Source: Cryobacterium cryoconiti (GTDB lineage: Bacteria; Actinomycetota; Actinomycetes; Actinomycetales; Microbacteriaceae). From it: a stretch of DNA of 64,000 nucleotides. The stretch is from assembly GCF_004403065.1 (NCBI RefSeq), contig NZ_SOHA01000039.1, positions 62,001 through 126,000 of the forward strand, given 5' to 3'. Positions within the stretch are counted from its first letter, which is position 1. Every line of letters starts with the position of its first letter. Made by a program: the position numbers and the translations under genes. Below are positions 8,796 to 15,754 of the stretch, one piece after another. The notes under the pieces are model-generated. The model was not told the DNA's origin. It searched no databases and worked only from the letters and a program-made list of their open reading frames with translations.

Positions 8796-9001
8796 TGGAC
8801 GAGCGCCTACGCCTCGTGCCGAAGGTCGGCGGCGGGAGCGAGTTCCGCATCAAGGAGACCGACCTGGCAGACATGGGGCCGGAGAAGCTGGCGGCCGAGC
8901 TCGCGGCCCGCGGCTTCTCCCCTGAGGACCTCGGGCCGGCCAAGCCGCAGCCGCACAAGAAGCAGTGGATCATCCCGGTCAGGAAAGGCGGCGACGAATG
9001 A
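8795..9001 (+). CDS. Small hypothetical protein
   Basis: 68 aa, starts at TGATG after the previous gene. Charged and soluble; no motif recognised. Last gene before the integrase. A 17-codon frame (8998-9051) overlaps its stop and runs into the integrase start; it is too short to call. Confidence 0.65.
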   Translation: MDERLRLVPKVGGGSEFRIKETDLADMGPEKLAAELAARGFSPEDLGPAKPQPHKKQWIIPVRKGGDE

Positions 9002-9043
9002 ACGTCCAGAAGGAGCACAGCATGCACAACTCGGAGGTGTCCC

Positions 9044-10255
9044 ATGGCTAGTGTCCTGCCGAAGCGCAACCCGTCCGGCGTGCTCGTCTGGCGTGTGCAG
9101 TTCCGCATCGACGGCAAGATGTCGCAGGAGTCCTTCCAGGATGAGCGCGGTGCACGGCAGTTTGGCGGCCTCGTCGACCGGGTCGGCGGGAAGGCGGCGC
9201 GCGCGGTACTCGCTGCCCGCGCATCGAAGGCAGCGGACACCCCGACGCTGAGCGAGTTCACCGCCCGGTACCTCGATGAAGGGTCGGGCATGCTCACCGG
9301 CATCGAGGCCGGAACCCGGAAGGGCTACCTCGGGATCGCCGGGCGGTCGTTCCTGAAGATCCTCGGCGACTACCCGATCGACGCGATCGAGAAGGATGAT
9401 GTTGGCCAGTGGATCGCTTGGCAGGAGAAGCAGCCGTCGGTCCGTTCGAAGGGCCAGCTGATCGCGGCAAAGACGGTGCGGAACTACCACGCACTGCTGT
9501 CGTCGATATTCGCGGCCGCCATCCAGGACAAGCAGCGCCCGGACAACCCGGCGTACAAGACCCGCCTGACCGCAGGGCTGAAGCGTGAGGGCGTGTTCCT
9601 GTCCCGGGCTGAGTTCGCCCAGGTCCTGCACTTCGTCCCCGATCGGTACAAGCGGTTCGTGATCTTCCTCGCTGGCACCGGCTGCCGGTGGGGTGAAGCA
9701 ACCGCAGTGACGTGGGGCAGCCTGAACCTCGACTCCAACCCGCCGACGGTGCGGATTGTCAAGGCATGGAAGAAGTCCGCCGGCGGCGGCCCGATCCTCA
9801 AGCAGGTGAAGACGGGCCGCTCGAGGCGGACCATCTCCCTGTGGCCGGAGATCGTGGCCGCGCTGGGCCCGCGCGGCGGCGCGTCGGAGTTGATGTTCCC
9901 CGGGCCGCTGTCGGGCGGGCACCTCTGGTACGGCCGGTTCCGCACCACGGTGTGGGTGCCAGCGGTTGAAGCCGCGCAGGATCCCGTGCGGTGCGCAGCC
10001 GCCGGCCTGCCGGTGCTGGAGAAGCGGCCGAACATCCACGACCTCCGGCACACGCATGCGTCCTGGCTTATCGCCGCCGGCGCACCGCTGCCGTATATCC
10101 AGGCGCGGCTCGGCCACGAGAAGATCACGACCACGATTGACCTCTACGGCCATCTCTTGCCCGACGCGCACATCCAGCTCGCGAACATCATGGCCGACGT
10201 GATGAGCGGGGTCCTACCGTCCCTAACCCCGCCACCGCTGCAGTTGACAGCCTGA
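9044..10255 (+). CDS. int: Tyrosine integrase (403 aa)
   Basis: Site-specific recombinase expected to integrate or excise the phage. N-terminal residues 1-60 (VWRVQFRIDGKMSQESF) look like the AP2-type arm-binding domain, about 65-165 is the SAM-like core-binding domain, and the C-terminal catalytic domain carries R215 (GCRWGE), a Lys in the KTGRSRRT hairpin, H332-D-L-R335, H358 and nucleophile Y368 (TTTIDLY). Ribosome-binding site GGAGGTG precedes the ATG. It lies 6 kb from attL, not beside it, and a second recombinase sits next to attR, so which one uses the tRNA-His site is open. Confidence 0.93.
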   Translation: MASVLPKRNPSGVLVWRVQFRIDGKMSQESFQDERGARQFGGLVDRVGGKAARAVLAARASKAADTPTLSEFTARYLDEGSGMLTGIEAGTRKGYLGIAGRSFLKILGDYPIDAIEKDDVGQWIAWQEKQPSVRSKGQLIAAKTVRNYHALLSSIFAAAIQDKQRPDNPAYKTRLTAGLKREGVFLSRAEFAQVLHFVPDRYKRFVIFLAGTGCRWGEATAVTWGSLNLDSNPPTVRIVKAWKKSAGGGPILKQVKTGRSRRTISLWPEIVAALGPRGGASELMFPGPLSGGHLWYGRFRTTVWVPAVEAAQDPVRCAAAGLPVLEKRPNIHDLRHTHASWLIAAGAPLPYIQARLGHEKITTTIDLYGHLLPDAHIQLANIMADVMSGVLPSLTPPPLQLTA

Positions 10256-10260
10256 CCCAG

Positions 10261-10297
10261 AGAAGCCCGCGCACTCTCTTCGAGTGCGGGGGCTTCT
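10261..10297. terminator. Bidirectional terminator between int and the convergent HTH gene
   Basis: AGAAGCCC-GCGCACTC pairs with GAGTGCG-GGGGCTTCT around a 5-nt loop. It sits directly after the int stop and just before the end of the reverse HTH gene, so it can serve both. Confidence 0.8.
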
Positions 10298-10303
10298 GTG
10301 CGT

Positions 10304-10573
10304 TCAGAAGCCAGAGACCTCGGCGGCGGTGATGACCTCGCCCGGGCTAAGGCCGAGCATGAAACAGACGGCCTCTAACTGGTCCAGGTTCAGGGTGCGG
10401 TCGCCACGGAGGAGCTTGGACATCTGTGATTGTGATACCCCGGCCGCATCGCCGAGGGCAGTCTGGGTGACGCTGTTCGCGCGGTACTCCTCGTAGAGGA
10501 TGCGGGCGACGCCGCGGGTAAGGCGGCCGGGCCGCGGCTGAGAGGGCACGGCTCCGAACCTATCCGAATCCAA
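10304..10573 (-). CDS. XRE-type HTH regulator
   Basis: 89 aa. The HTH lies at about residues 38-75 (TQTALGDAAGVSQSQMSKLLRGDRTLNLDQLEAV). Frame start is TTG at 10573; a GTG at 10549 is a serious alternative because a TAGGTT -10-like box precedes it by 7 nt, matching the layout of neighbouring regulator genes. Divergent from the XRE gene at 10627. Likely part of the lysogeny switch; whether it is the immunity repressor is unknown. Confidence 0.8.
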   Translation of the reverse strand: MDSDRFGAVPSQPRPGRLTRGVARILYEEYRANSVTQTALGDAAGVSQSQMSKLLRGDRTLNLDQLEAVCFMLGLSPGEVITAAEVSGF

Positions 10574-10576
10574 TTC

Positions 10577-10619
10577 GACACTCCGAGCACTGCCGCAACT
10601 AGTCCCTGAGAACTAGACT
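10577..10619. promoter_or_regulatory. Divergent promoter region of the first XRE pair
   Basis: A -10 box TAGACT (10614-10619) lies 7 nt before the GTG at 10627, implying a leaderless message. AACTAG occurs twice (10597-10602 and 10611-10616) with CTAGT/ACTAG symmetry that could be an operator, and GACAC at 10577-10581 matches the half-site seen in the second switch region. Confidence 0.5.
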
Positions 10620-10626
10620 CGTTTGG

Positions 10627-10851
10627 GTGACGTGGCTGAATGACCTCGTGGTGCGTCGCATCCTGGCGGAGCTTGATCGGCAGGGTGTGACCATTGGTCA
10701 GCTTGCGCGAAGCACCGGGATCAGAGTGTCGGTGCTCAACCGTAAGCTGACGGGCATCGACCGCCTCAATGTCGATGACATTGATTCGATCGCCGGTGTT
10801 TTGGGGGTGCCGACGGCCGCGTTCGTGCCCAACGAAGAGCGTCATCAATAG
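10627..10851 (+). CDS. XRE-type HTH regulator
   Basis: 74 aa, GTG start without ribosome-binding site but with a -10 box ending 7 nt upstream. The whole protein is one HTH domain (VTIGQLARSTGIRVSVLNRKLTG, then VDDIDSIAGVLGVPTAAF). Partner of the reverse XRE gene at 10304-10573, with the geometry of a repressor/Cro pair. Confidence 0.8.
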   Translation: MTWLNDLVVRRILAELDRQGVTIGQLARSTGIRVSVLNRKLTGIDRLNVDDIDSIAGVLGVPTAAFVPNEERHQ

Positions 10852-10875
10852 CAAGGCCATGGGGGTCCTGTCCAT

Positions 10876-11112
10876 ATGCTTTCGAAGAACCGCACGACTG
10901 ACAGCCTGGCAACTGCCGGCACCTGCACTACTGCGCAGGCAGCCGCCTATGCTGCGGCCGTCACCGCAAACGCGAGGGCCGCGGCCGCGCTGCAAGGTGT
11001 GGTCCCCCAGCAGTCTGGGATGTATCTCACAATCAGTGAGCTAGGCACGCTCTCGGCGAGGCTGAACGTGCCGGCCCTGTCATGGTTCCCAGCCTGGGCG
11101 GATCTGGCTTAG
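10876..11112 (+). CDS. Small Ala-rich protein, possibly HTH-related
   Basis: 78 aa. Ala-rich N-terminal helix, then YLTISELGTLSARLNVPALSWF, which resembles the last two helices of XRE proteins. The first half of an HTH is not evident. It converges on, and overlaps by 4 nt, the reverse gene ending at 11109. Confidence 0.5.
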   Translation: MLSKNRTTDSLATAGTCTTAQAAAYAAAVTANARAAAALQGVVPQQSGMYLTISELGTLSARLNVPALSWFPAWADLA

Positions 11113-11351
11113 TCAGCCATGCGCGCCTGCGCGCGGGATATCAGGGTGACCGGGTCAAGGCCGAGTGCCTGGGTCAGTGAGGCGATGTCGCGCATGTCGA
11201 TGTCGCGCTTCCCGTGGACGAGGCGAAGCACTTGGCTCTTGCTGATGCCCGAGACCGCGACGAGCTGATCGATCGTCATGCCCTTGGCTGCGCGTTCGGC
11301 TCGGAGCTGAGCTGCGACCGCTTCGTTGAAGCGCTGTCCGTAATCGTCCAT
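11109..11351 (-). CDS. XRE-type HTH regulator, probable repressor of the second switch
   Basis: 80 aa; HTH at about 27-65 (MTIDQLVAVSGISKSQVLRLVHGKRDIDMRDIASL). It has the best promoter in the region: -35 TTGACA (11388-11383) and -10 CATAAT (11363-11358), 6 nt before the ATG, giving a leaderless message. A GACAC/GTGTC palindrome sits between the two boxes, suggesting autoregulation. No C-terminal LexA/CI-type cleavage or dimerisation domain is present. Divergent from the XRE gene at 11488. Confidence 0.82.
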   Translation of the reverse strand: MDDYGQRFNEAVAAQLRAERAAKGMTIDQLVAVSGISKSQVLRLVHGKRDIDMRDIASLTQALGLDPVTLISRAQARMAD

Positions 11352-11487
11352 GCGCAGATTATGACACCGCTAGTGTCCAAAGTGTCAACTGCACCCCCGT
11401 TTTGGGGTGTGATCACTCCGTAAACCCTTTTCCCTGCCGCGCGTGTCGGATTTGTCGAGAGCCCAAATGGGCACCTAGAGTGTCCGT
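11352..11487. promoter_or_regulatory. Divergent switch region with GTGTC operator half-sites
   Basis: Holds the reverse promoter (TTGACA 11388-11383, CATAAT 11363-11358) and a forward promoter (TTGTCG 11452-11457, TAGAGT 11476-11481, 18-bp spacer, 6 nt before the ATG at 11488). GACAC-CGCTA-GTGTC (11363-11377) is a perfect 5+5 palindrome; further GTGTC copies are at 11382, 11443 and 11480, the last overlapping the forward start point. GTGATCAC (11409-11416) is a second palindrome. Confidence 0.65.
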
Positions 11488-11718
11488 ATGGCAACCAACA
11501 CCGACTTCCCACAACGAGTCGCCCAGTATGTCGACTCGGCAATCCGGGACGCGGGCGAGAACACCAAGAGCGTCGCCGAAGGAACCGGAATCGCCCGGAT
11601 GACCCTGGCCCGGCGTCTTACCGGCTCTACCCCGTTCACGGTCGCCGAGGTCGCTCGCATCGCGACGCACCTTGGCACCACCCCCGAGCAACTCATGGCT
11701 GGGCAGGCAGCAGCGTGA
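11488..11718 (+). CDS. XRE-type HTH regulator (Cro-like position)
   Basis: 76 aa; HTH in KSVAEGTGIARMTLARRLTGSTPFTVAEVARIATHLG. First gene of the rightward early operon, starting 6 nt after a -10 box (leaderless). By position it is the lytic-side partner of the repressor at 11109. Its stop overlaps the next GTG. Confidence 0.82.
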   Translation: MATNTDFPQRVAQYVDSAIRDAGENTKSVAEGTGIARMTLARRLTGSTPFTVAEVARIATHLGTTPEQLMAGQAAA

Positions 11719-11939
11719 GCACCGTCAACGAGAAGGCAGTGGATGGCTCCGGCATGGCCGAGATCCTCGACTGCTCCTACGACAAGGTGCGCCGCATGGC
11801 GGTTGCCGGTGAGATCCCGGGCTTCCGCGTCGGCCGGCTCTGGCGGTTCTTCCCCCAGGCGGTGATCGCGAAGCTGTCGCAGCCTCGCGACCCATGGGCG
11901 CAGTCAGCCCAATCGCGCTCTCGCCGCCGCGCGTCCTAA
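11715..11939 (+). CDS. xis: Excisionase-family HTH protein
   Basis: 74 aa, GTG start in a GTGA overlap. MAEILDCSYDKVRRMAVAGEIPGFRVGRLWRFFPQAV is the winged-helix pattern of the excisionase/MerR-like HTH_17 family. It probably acts as recombination directionality factor for one of the two integrases or as a transcription regulator. The basic tail SRSRRRAS may aid DNA binding. Confidence 0.78.
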   Translation: MSTVNEKAVDGSGMAEILDCSYDKVRRMAVAGEIPGFRVGRLWRFFPQAVIAKLSQPRDPWAQSAQSRSRRRAS

Positions 11940-12002
11940 GACTCCGGCCCGGTACACGCCCGAAGCGTCCCAGTCCGGCTTGCACGACCAGATGACAGAG
12001 AA

Positions 12003-12030
12003 GAACCCCCGGGGCCTAAGCCGGGGGTTC
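12003..12030 (+). terminator. Strong hairpin between xis and the early operon (terminator or attenuator)
   Basis: GAACCCCCGG (12003-12012) and CCGGGGGTTC (12021-12030) form a perfect 10-bp stem with an 8-nt loop. The next sequence is GCGATCAAAA rather than a U-tract, so termination may be partial. It separates the regulators from the rest of the early operon. Confidence 0.55.
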
Positions 12031-12051
12031 GCGATCAAAAGGAACACGACT

Positions 12052-12426
12052 ATGCAACTGATGACAACCCCCATCCTCGCACGGCCTACTGACCCTGGGA
12101 CGAGTGACGCGGCTGCGGAGAAGCAGGCGTGGAAGCTGACCGCTTCGCACCACGCGATCCTCGCCATCTTCCAGGAGAAGAAGGCGGGCCTCACCGACAC
12201 CGAGCTGAACAAGTTCTACAAGCGCATCTGGGTGAAGCGTGAGTTTCCCCAGCTCGCGTTCGACACGCCCCGCCGCCGGCGTTCTGACCTGGCTGGCCGG
12301 AAGTTCCTCGCCGACTGCGGTAAGAAGCGTCGCAACGACAATGGTGAGCCCGAGGTGGTGTGGATCCTCGCGACTCCCTCCGACGACGCGCAGCTGGCCT
12401 TCGACTTCGATTCGGCTGCAGCATGA
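12052..12426 (+). CDS. Putative winged-helix phage protein
   Basis: 124 aa. ATG 12052 is preferred because AAAGGAAC lies upstream and an earlier in-frame TTG would place the start inside the 12003-12030 hairpin. Pattern HHAILAIFQEKKAGLTDTEL followed by RRRRSDLAGRKFLADCG and VVWIL resembles a winged helix-turn-helix that reads DNA in a repetitive domain; no exact family is recognised. Overlaps the next gene by 4 nt. Confidence 0.7.
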   Translation: MQLMTTPILARPTDPGTSDAAAEKQAWKLTASHHAILAIFQEKKAGLTDTELNKFYKRIWVKREFPQLAFDTPRRRRSDLAGRKFLADCGKKRRNDNGEPEVVWILATPSDDAQLAFDFDSAAA

Positions 12427-12695
12427 TCGGCGAGCAGCTCGACACGACAGTCCTCGCCACCCTCGACTTCGAGGTTGCTTGCGACTCCGCACACCACGAC
12501 AAGGTCGCCGAGTTCCACGAGGGCCCGGCCGCATACCTGATGTTCCTCCCCTGCGGGCTGAGCGGGTTCCGGTGCGCAAAGATCATCGACCAGATGCGTG
12601 CCGATGGTGTTGCCTCATGCCTGTGCACCCAGAGCATGCATTCCTTCGATGAGTTCACCTTGTTCCAGCTCAACACCCCGGTGGTGTCCGCATGA
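12423..12695 (+). CDS. Hypothetical phage protein
   Basis: 90 aa in an ATGA-overlapped chain. Three Cys and two His (SAHHDK, FLPCGLSGFRCAK, ASCLCTQ) may bind a metal. Unknown function. Confidence 0.68.
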   Translation: MIGEQLDTTVLATLDFEVACDSAHHDKVAEFHEGPAAYLMFLPCGLSGFRCAKIIDQMRADGVASCLCTQSMHSFDEFTLFQLNTPVVSA

Positions 12696-12952
12696 TCCGC
12701 AAGAACACTTGGATCACGGGGCAGCGCTACTCCCGGCACCCGCACCTCGACGTGATGGACACGTCGCCCAGCGCCTCGCCGGTCTCAGTTCCGCCGTACG
12801 AAGCTGCCATCCGCATCACGGGTGAGGCCCCGACCGTACAGCCCGCGCGGTCCACGGACTCGTGGACACCCATCACTATCAGCGTCGTCATATCGGGCGT
12901 TCTCGTGATCGCCCTGCTGGTTGCCGTCCTGATTCAGGGGCCCGCAGCGTGA
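12692..12952 (+). CDS. Small single-pass membrane protein
   Basis: 86 aa. Residues about 60-82 (ITISVVISGVLVIALLVAVLI) form one transmembrane helix near the C-terminus; the N-terminal 58 residues are hydrophilic. Topology is not predictable. Overlaps both neighbours by 4 nt. Confidence 0.7.
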   Translation: MIRKNTWITGQRYSRHPHLDVMDTSPSASPVSVPPYEAAIRITGEAPTVQPARSTDSWTPITISVVISGVLVIALLVAVLIQGPAA

Positions 12953-13059
12953 GCCGCCGTCGCCGCACCACCTACGTCCACCTCCCCGCCACAGCACTGA
13001 CTTCCCTGGCCGCAATGCTGACCCGCCTCGCACTGAAATTGAACGGAGCCCGCTCATGA
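12949..13059 (+). CDS. Very small basic protein
   Basis: 36 aa, GTG start overlapping the previous stop and stop overlapping the next ATGATG. RRRR at residues 3-6, then an amphipathic helix (ATALTSLAAMLTRLALKLNG). The coupling on both sides argues it is translated. Confidence 0.5.
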   Translation: MSRRRRTTYVHLPATALTSLAAMLTRLALKLNGARS

Positions 13060-13319
13060 TGATCGTCAACGAATTCGACTCGACGAAGAACCGCCTCGCC
13101 CGATACATCGTGTGCGCCCGCTGCGCTGCCCGCCGGCAGTACAACTTCCGGACGTACAACACGACGCTCTGCATCGACTGCCGTCAGTGCCTGACACCGG
13201 AGCAGCAGCTCCCGTGGAAGATCACCGCGGCTGAGCTTGCGACTGCGGTCGCTGCTGTCGACCCGGGTCCGCTGCGCTATGGCCGGATCAACCCTGACTT
13301 CCGGCGGTTGGCCGCATGA
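13056..13319 (+). CDS. Zinc-ribbon protein
   Basis: 87 aa. CARCAA and CIDCRQC, 19 residues apart, make a CxxC/CxxC ribbon at residues about 20-45. The C-terminal half is helical. A nucleic-acid-binding role is likely but unproven. Confidence 0.68.
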   Translation: MMIVNEFDSTKNRLARYIVCARCAARRQYNFRTYNTTLCIDCRQCLTPEQQLPWKITAAELATAVAAVDPGPLRYGRINPDFRRLAA

Positions 13320-13498
13320 TCCGGGTGCTGCTCGTGAAGCTGGTCCTCCTCGCCGCCCTGGTCGTCCTCCTGATCATGGCCGTGTGCTGCGTTCTGTTCG
13401 GGTTCGACTACAACGGTGCGACGGTCCTCGCGGTCACTGTTGCCGCTCTCGCAGGCGCACGCCTTGCCTGGTACCACGCGCAGGGTGTCGAGCTGTGA
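13316..13498 (+). CDS. Small two-helix membrane protein
   Basis: 60 aa, with membrane helices at about 4-28 (VLLVKLVLLAALVVLLIMAV) and 33-50. Sits in the early operon far from the lysis genes. Function unknown. Confidence 0.68.
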   Translation: MIRVLLVKLVLLAALVVLLIMAVCCVLFGFDYNGATVLAVTVAALAGARLAWYHAQGVEL

Positions 13499-13785
13499 CC
13501 GCGCAGCGTGCGCGCAGGGAGCCGGCACCGGGGTTCTTCGACCTGGTCACCCTCCTGGACTTCGAGGAGAAGGCCCGCAGCTTTCGTGGCAACAAGGAGG
13601 CCCGCATCGTCCGGACGTTCAAGACGTCCGCGGCCCGCTACTACCAGCGTCTCGGGAACGTCATCGACTCCCCCGAAGCGCTCATCCATAACCCTCAGCT
13701 CGTCCATCACCTGCTCGACCAGCGCGCAGCGCGCGCGGCGGACAGGGCAGCCCGGACGACCGCAACCGATAGGACCCGTTCATGA
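13495..13785 (+). CDS. Hypothetical small basic protein
   Basis: 96 aa, GTG start in GTGA overlap. FFDLVTLLDFEEKARSFRG and FKTSAARYYQRLGNVIDSPEAL are conserved-looking helices of a type common in actinophage early proteins; the Arg/Ala-rich C-terminus is probably disordered. No function assigned. Confidence 0.68.
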   Translation: MTAQRARREPAPGFFDLVTLLDFEEKARSFRGNKEARIVRTFKTSAARYYQRLGNVIDSPEALIHNPQLVHHLLDQRAARAADRAARTTATDRTRS

Positions 13786-14792
13786 GCACCCTTGATCTGT
13801 ACAGCGATGATTTCCCGCACGGGACGCCGGATGGGTTCGAGCAGGGCTGCCGCGGTTCGGCGTGCCCGAATCAGACAACTGATGCGATGACGTGTCGGAA
13901 GGCGCACATGCGGTATCAGGGTGACTACCAGTACCGGAAGGCGATCGATGCCGGGCAGGTGTGGGTGGAGCCGGCCCCGGAGAAGAAGGTGAAGGACCGC
14001 CGCACTGACGCGGACGCCGCACACACTGCGCTGCGGGCTGCACGCGAGGTCGCCCAGGTCGACGTAGTTCCCGTGGCTCCGAAGCCGGCCCCGCCCGCCG
14101 GACCGGCGACTGACTGGGCCACGTTGCCGAAGAAGCGGAAGAATGCGGCCCTGACCGTGAACGACCCGATGTTCCCGCATGGCACTTCCGCCGGTGCGAA
14201 GGCGTGCACTGATGAGGCCAAGTGCCCGGGCACCCCGACGTGCCAGGAGGCGCGCCGCCAGTACCAGCGCGATTACCGTGCTGCGGCGAAGGCCGACGCA
14301 ACAGCAGCCACTGCTTCGGCTGCCGTCGCGTTCATCAAGGATGAGCCCGTGCTGACAGTGCCGGAACCGATGCCTGTCGCCTTGTCGGCGGCTATCCCGG
14401 TCTCCCCTGCTGCCCCGGCCGAGGATTGGGAGGCTCTCGCGGGCAAGCTGCTGCGCCTGGTCGATGAGCTGACGGATTCGTCGACCGGGTCGGCGGAGTC
14501 GCTGCGTGTGGCTGAGGCGGCGAAGTCGTCGCTGATCGCCGAGAACCAGCGTTTGCAGGACGAGTTGGCGCAGGCGTTCATGACTCGGGATGTGCTCGAG
14601 GCGCGGCAGCCGCTGCGCACAGTCTTGGCCAACCAGAACGTGACGGTCAATCCTTCCGGTGCTGGCGGGGTGGCGATCAGCGTTGCGGAGGGTTCCCCGC
14701 CCATGTTCATCGACGTGCAGGTCGACTCGAGCGGCCTCACCGATGTACGTGTGACGACAGGCATCATGCCTGGCCTGGGCGTGGCAGCATGA
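13782..14792 (+). CDS. Cys-module protein with an internal duplication
   Basis: 336 aa. Two copies of one module: residues about 10-53 (DDFPHGTPDGFEQGCRGSAC... MTCRKAHMRYQGDYQYRKA) and about 128-170 (PMFPHGTSAGAKACTDEAKC... TCQEARRQYQRDYRAAAKA). Both keep FPHGT, three Cys and a final YxxDY helix. A proline-rich linker separates them. The C-terminal half holds a helical stretch with coiled-coil character (about 215-270) and a beta-rich end. The module probably binds a metal and nucleic acid; function unknown. Confidence 0.72.
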   Translation: MSTLDLYSDDFPHGTPDGFEQGCRGSACPNQTTDAMTCRKAHMRYQGDYQYRKAIDAGQVWVEPAPEKKVKDRRTDADAAHTALRAAREVAQVDVVPVAPKPAPPAGPATDWATLPKKRKNAALTVNDPMFPHGTSAGAKACTDEAKCPGTPTCQEARRQYQRDYRAAAKADATAATASAAVAFIKDEPVLTVPEPMPVALSAAIPVSPAAPAEDWEALAGKLLRLVDELTDSSTGSAESLRVAEAAKSSLIAENQRLQDELAQAFMTRDVLEARQPLRTVLANQNVTVNPSGAGGVAISVAEGSPPMFIDVQVDSSGLTDVRVTTGIMPGLGVAA

Positions 14793-15754
14793 CCGCCGTC
14801 ACGGTGTTCACGTGCCCGCCGGACCACAAGCACGACCAGAAAACAACCTGTTACATCGTGCATAAGTGCCGGTGTACCCCCTGCCGCGCGTTGAACGTGG
14901 GTCGGGAGAACGCTCGCCGCCGGCTGAAGGCGTACGGGCGTTACGACAACGGTCTAGTCGCTGCTGGTCCGGCTCGCGCTCACCTGACGATGCTCCGCGA
15001 TTACGGCATGGGGTACAAGACCATCGCTGCTGCGGCTGGTGTCGGGATCACCGCGACTCGCACGCTGCTGTACGGCCGTGAGGACTACAAGGACGGGGTG
15101 CAGGGCCCGCGCCATGGCGAGGTGAAGAAGCAGATCCTGCGGGAGACGGCGGCCCGGATTCTGGCTGTGAAGCCGGAGCTGAAGTGGTTGGGTGACCGGA
15201 TCCCGGTCGATGGTCTCGGGACGACGCGGCGGTTGCAGGCGCTGGTTGCTATCGGGTGGTCGCAAAGCAAGCTCGAGGTGCTCCTTGGCACGGGGACGAC
15301 GAGCATGGGCCGCACGATCACGAGTGACCGGGTGTGGGCGTCGACTGCTCGCGCTGTCGTTGACCTGTATGACGAGCTGTGGAACACGCCGCCGGCGCAC
15401 ACTGCGCCGCGGGACCGGGTGTCGTTTCAGCGTGCTCTGCGGTATGCGCGGGAGCGCCGGTGGTTGCCGCCGATGGGGTGGGACGACATTGACCTGGATG
15501 TGGCCCCGCCGGTGCCTGAGCCGGTGGAGGGCATCGATGTGAACGCGGTGGCCTTGGCGGTGCATGGCGATCATGTGCGGCTGTCTGCGTTGGAGCGGCG
15601 GGCTGCGGTGTCGGAGCTGTGGGACCGGAACTGGTCTGACAGCAAGGTCGCTGAGCAGCTGCGCATTACCCCGAGGTCGGTGCTGCGGATCCGGCAGGAG
15701 CTGGGGCTGCCCGCGCACGACCAGGACGCCCTGATCAAACGGTGCGCCGCATGA
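14789..15754 (+). CDS. Multi-HTH DNA-binding protein
   Basis: 321 aa. N-terminal Cys/His module (CPPDHKHDQKTTCYIVHKCRCTPCRALN) reminiscent of the one in the previous protein, then HTH-like YGMGYKTIAAAAGVGITATRTLLYG (about 72-97) and a C-terminal sigma-like HTH (WSDSKVAEQLRITPRSVLRIRQELG, 283-307). Such proteins are frequent in actinophage early operons and probably regulate transcription. ATGA overlaps at both ends. Confidence 0.75.
   Translation: MTAVTVFTCPPDHKHDQKTTCYIVHKCRCTPCRALNVGRENARRRLKAYGRYDNGLVAAGPARAHLTMLRDYGMGYKTIAAAAGVGITATRTLLYGREDYKDGVQGPRHGEVKKQILRETAARILAVKPELKWLGDRIPVDGLGTTRRLQALVAIGWSQSKLEVLLGTGTTSMGRTITSDRVWASTARAVVDLYDELWNTPPAHTAPRDRVSFQRALRYARERRWLPPMGWDDIDLDVAPPVPEPVEGIDVNAVALAVHGDHVRLSALERRAAVSELWDRNWSDSKVAEQLRITPRSVLRIRQELGLPAHDQDALIKRCAA

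Noticed and set aside
8998..9051. 17-codon frame overlapping the end of the gene before int
   Set aside because: Too short, and its sequence is mainly the integrase ribosome-binding site; possible leader peptide only.
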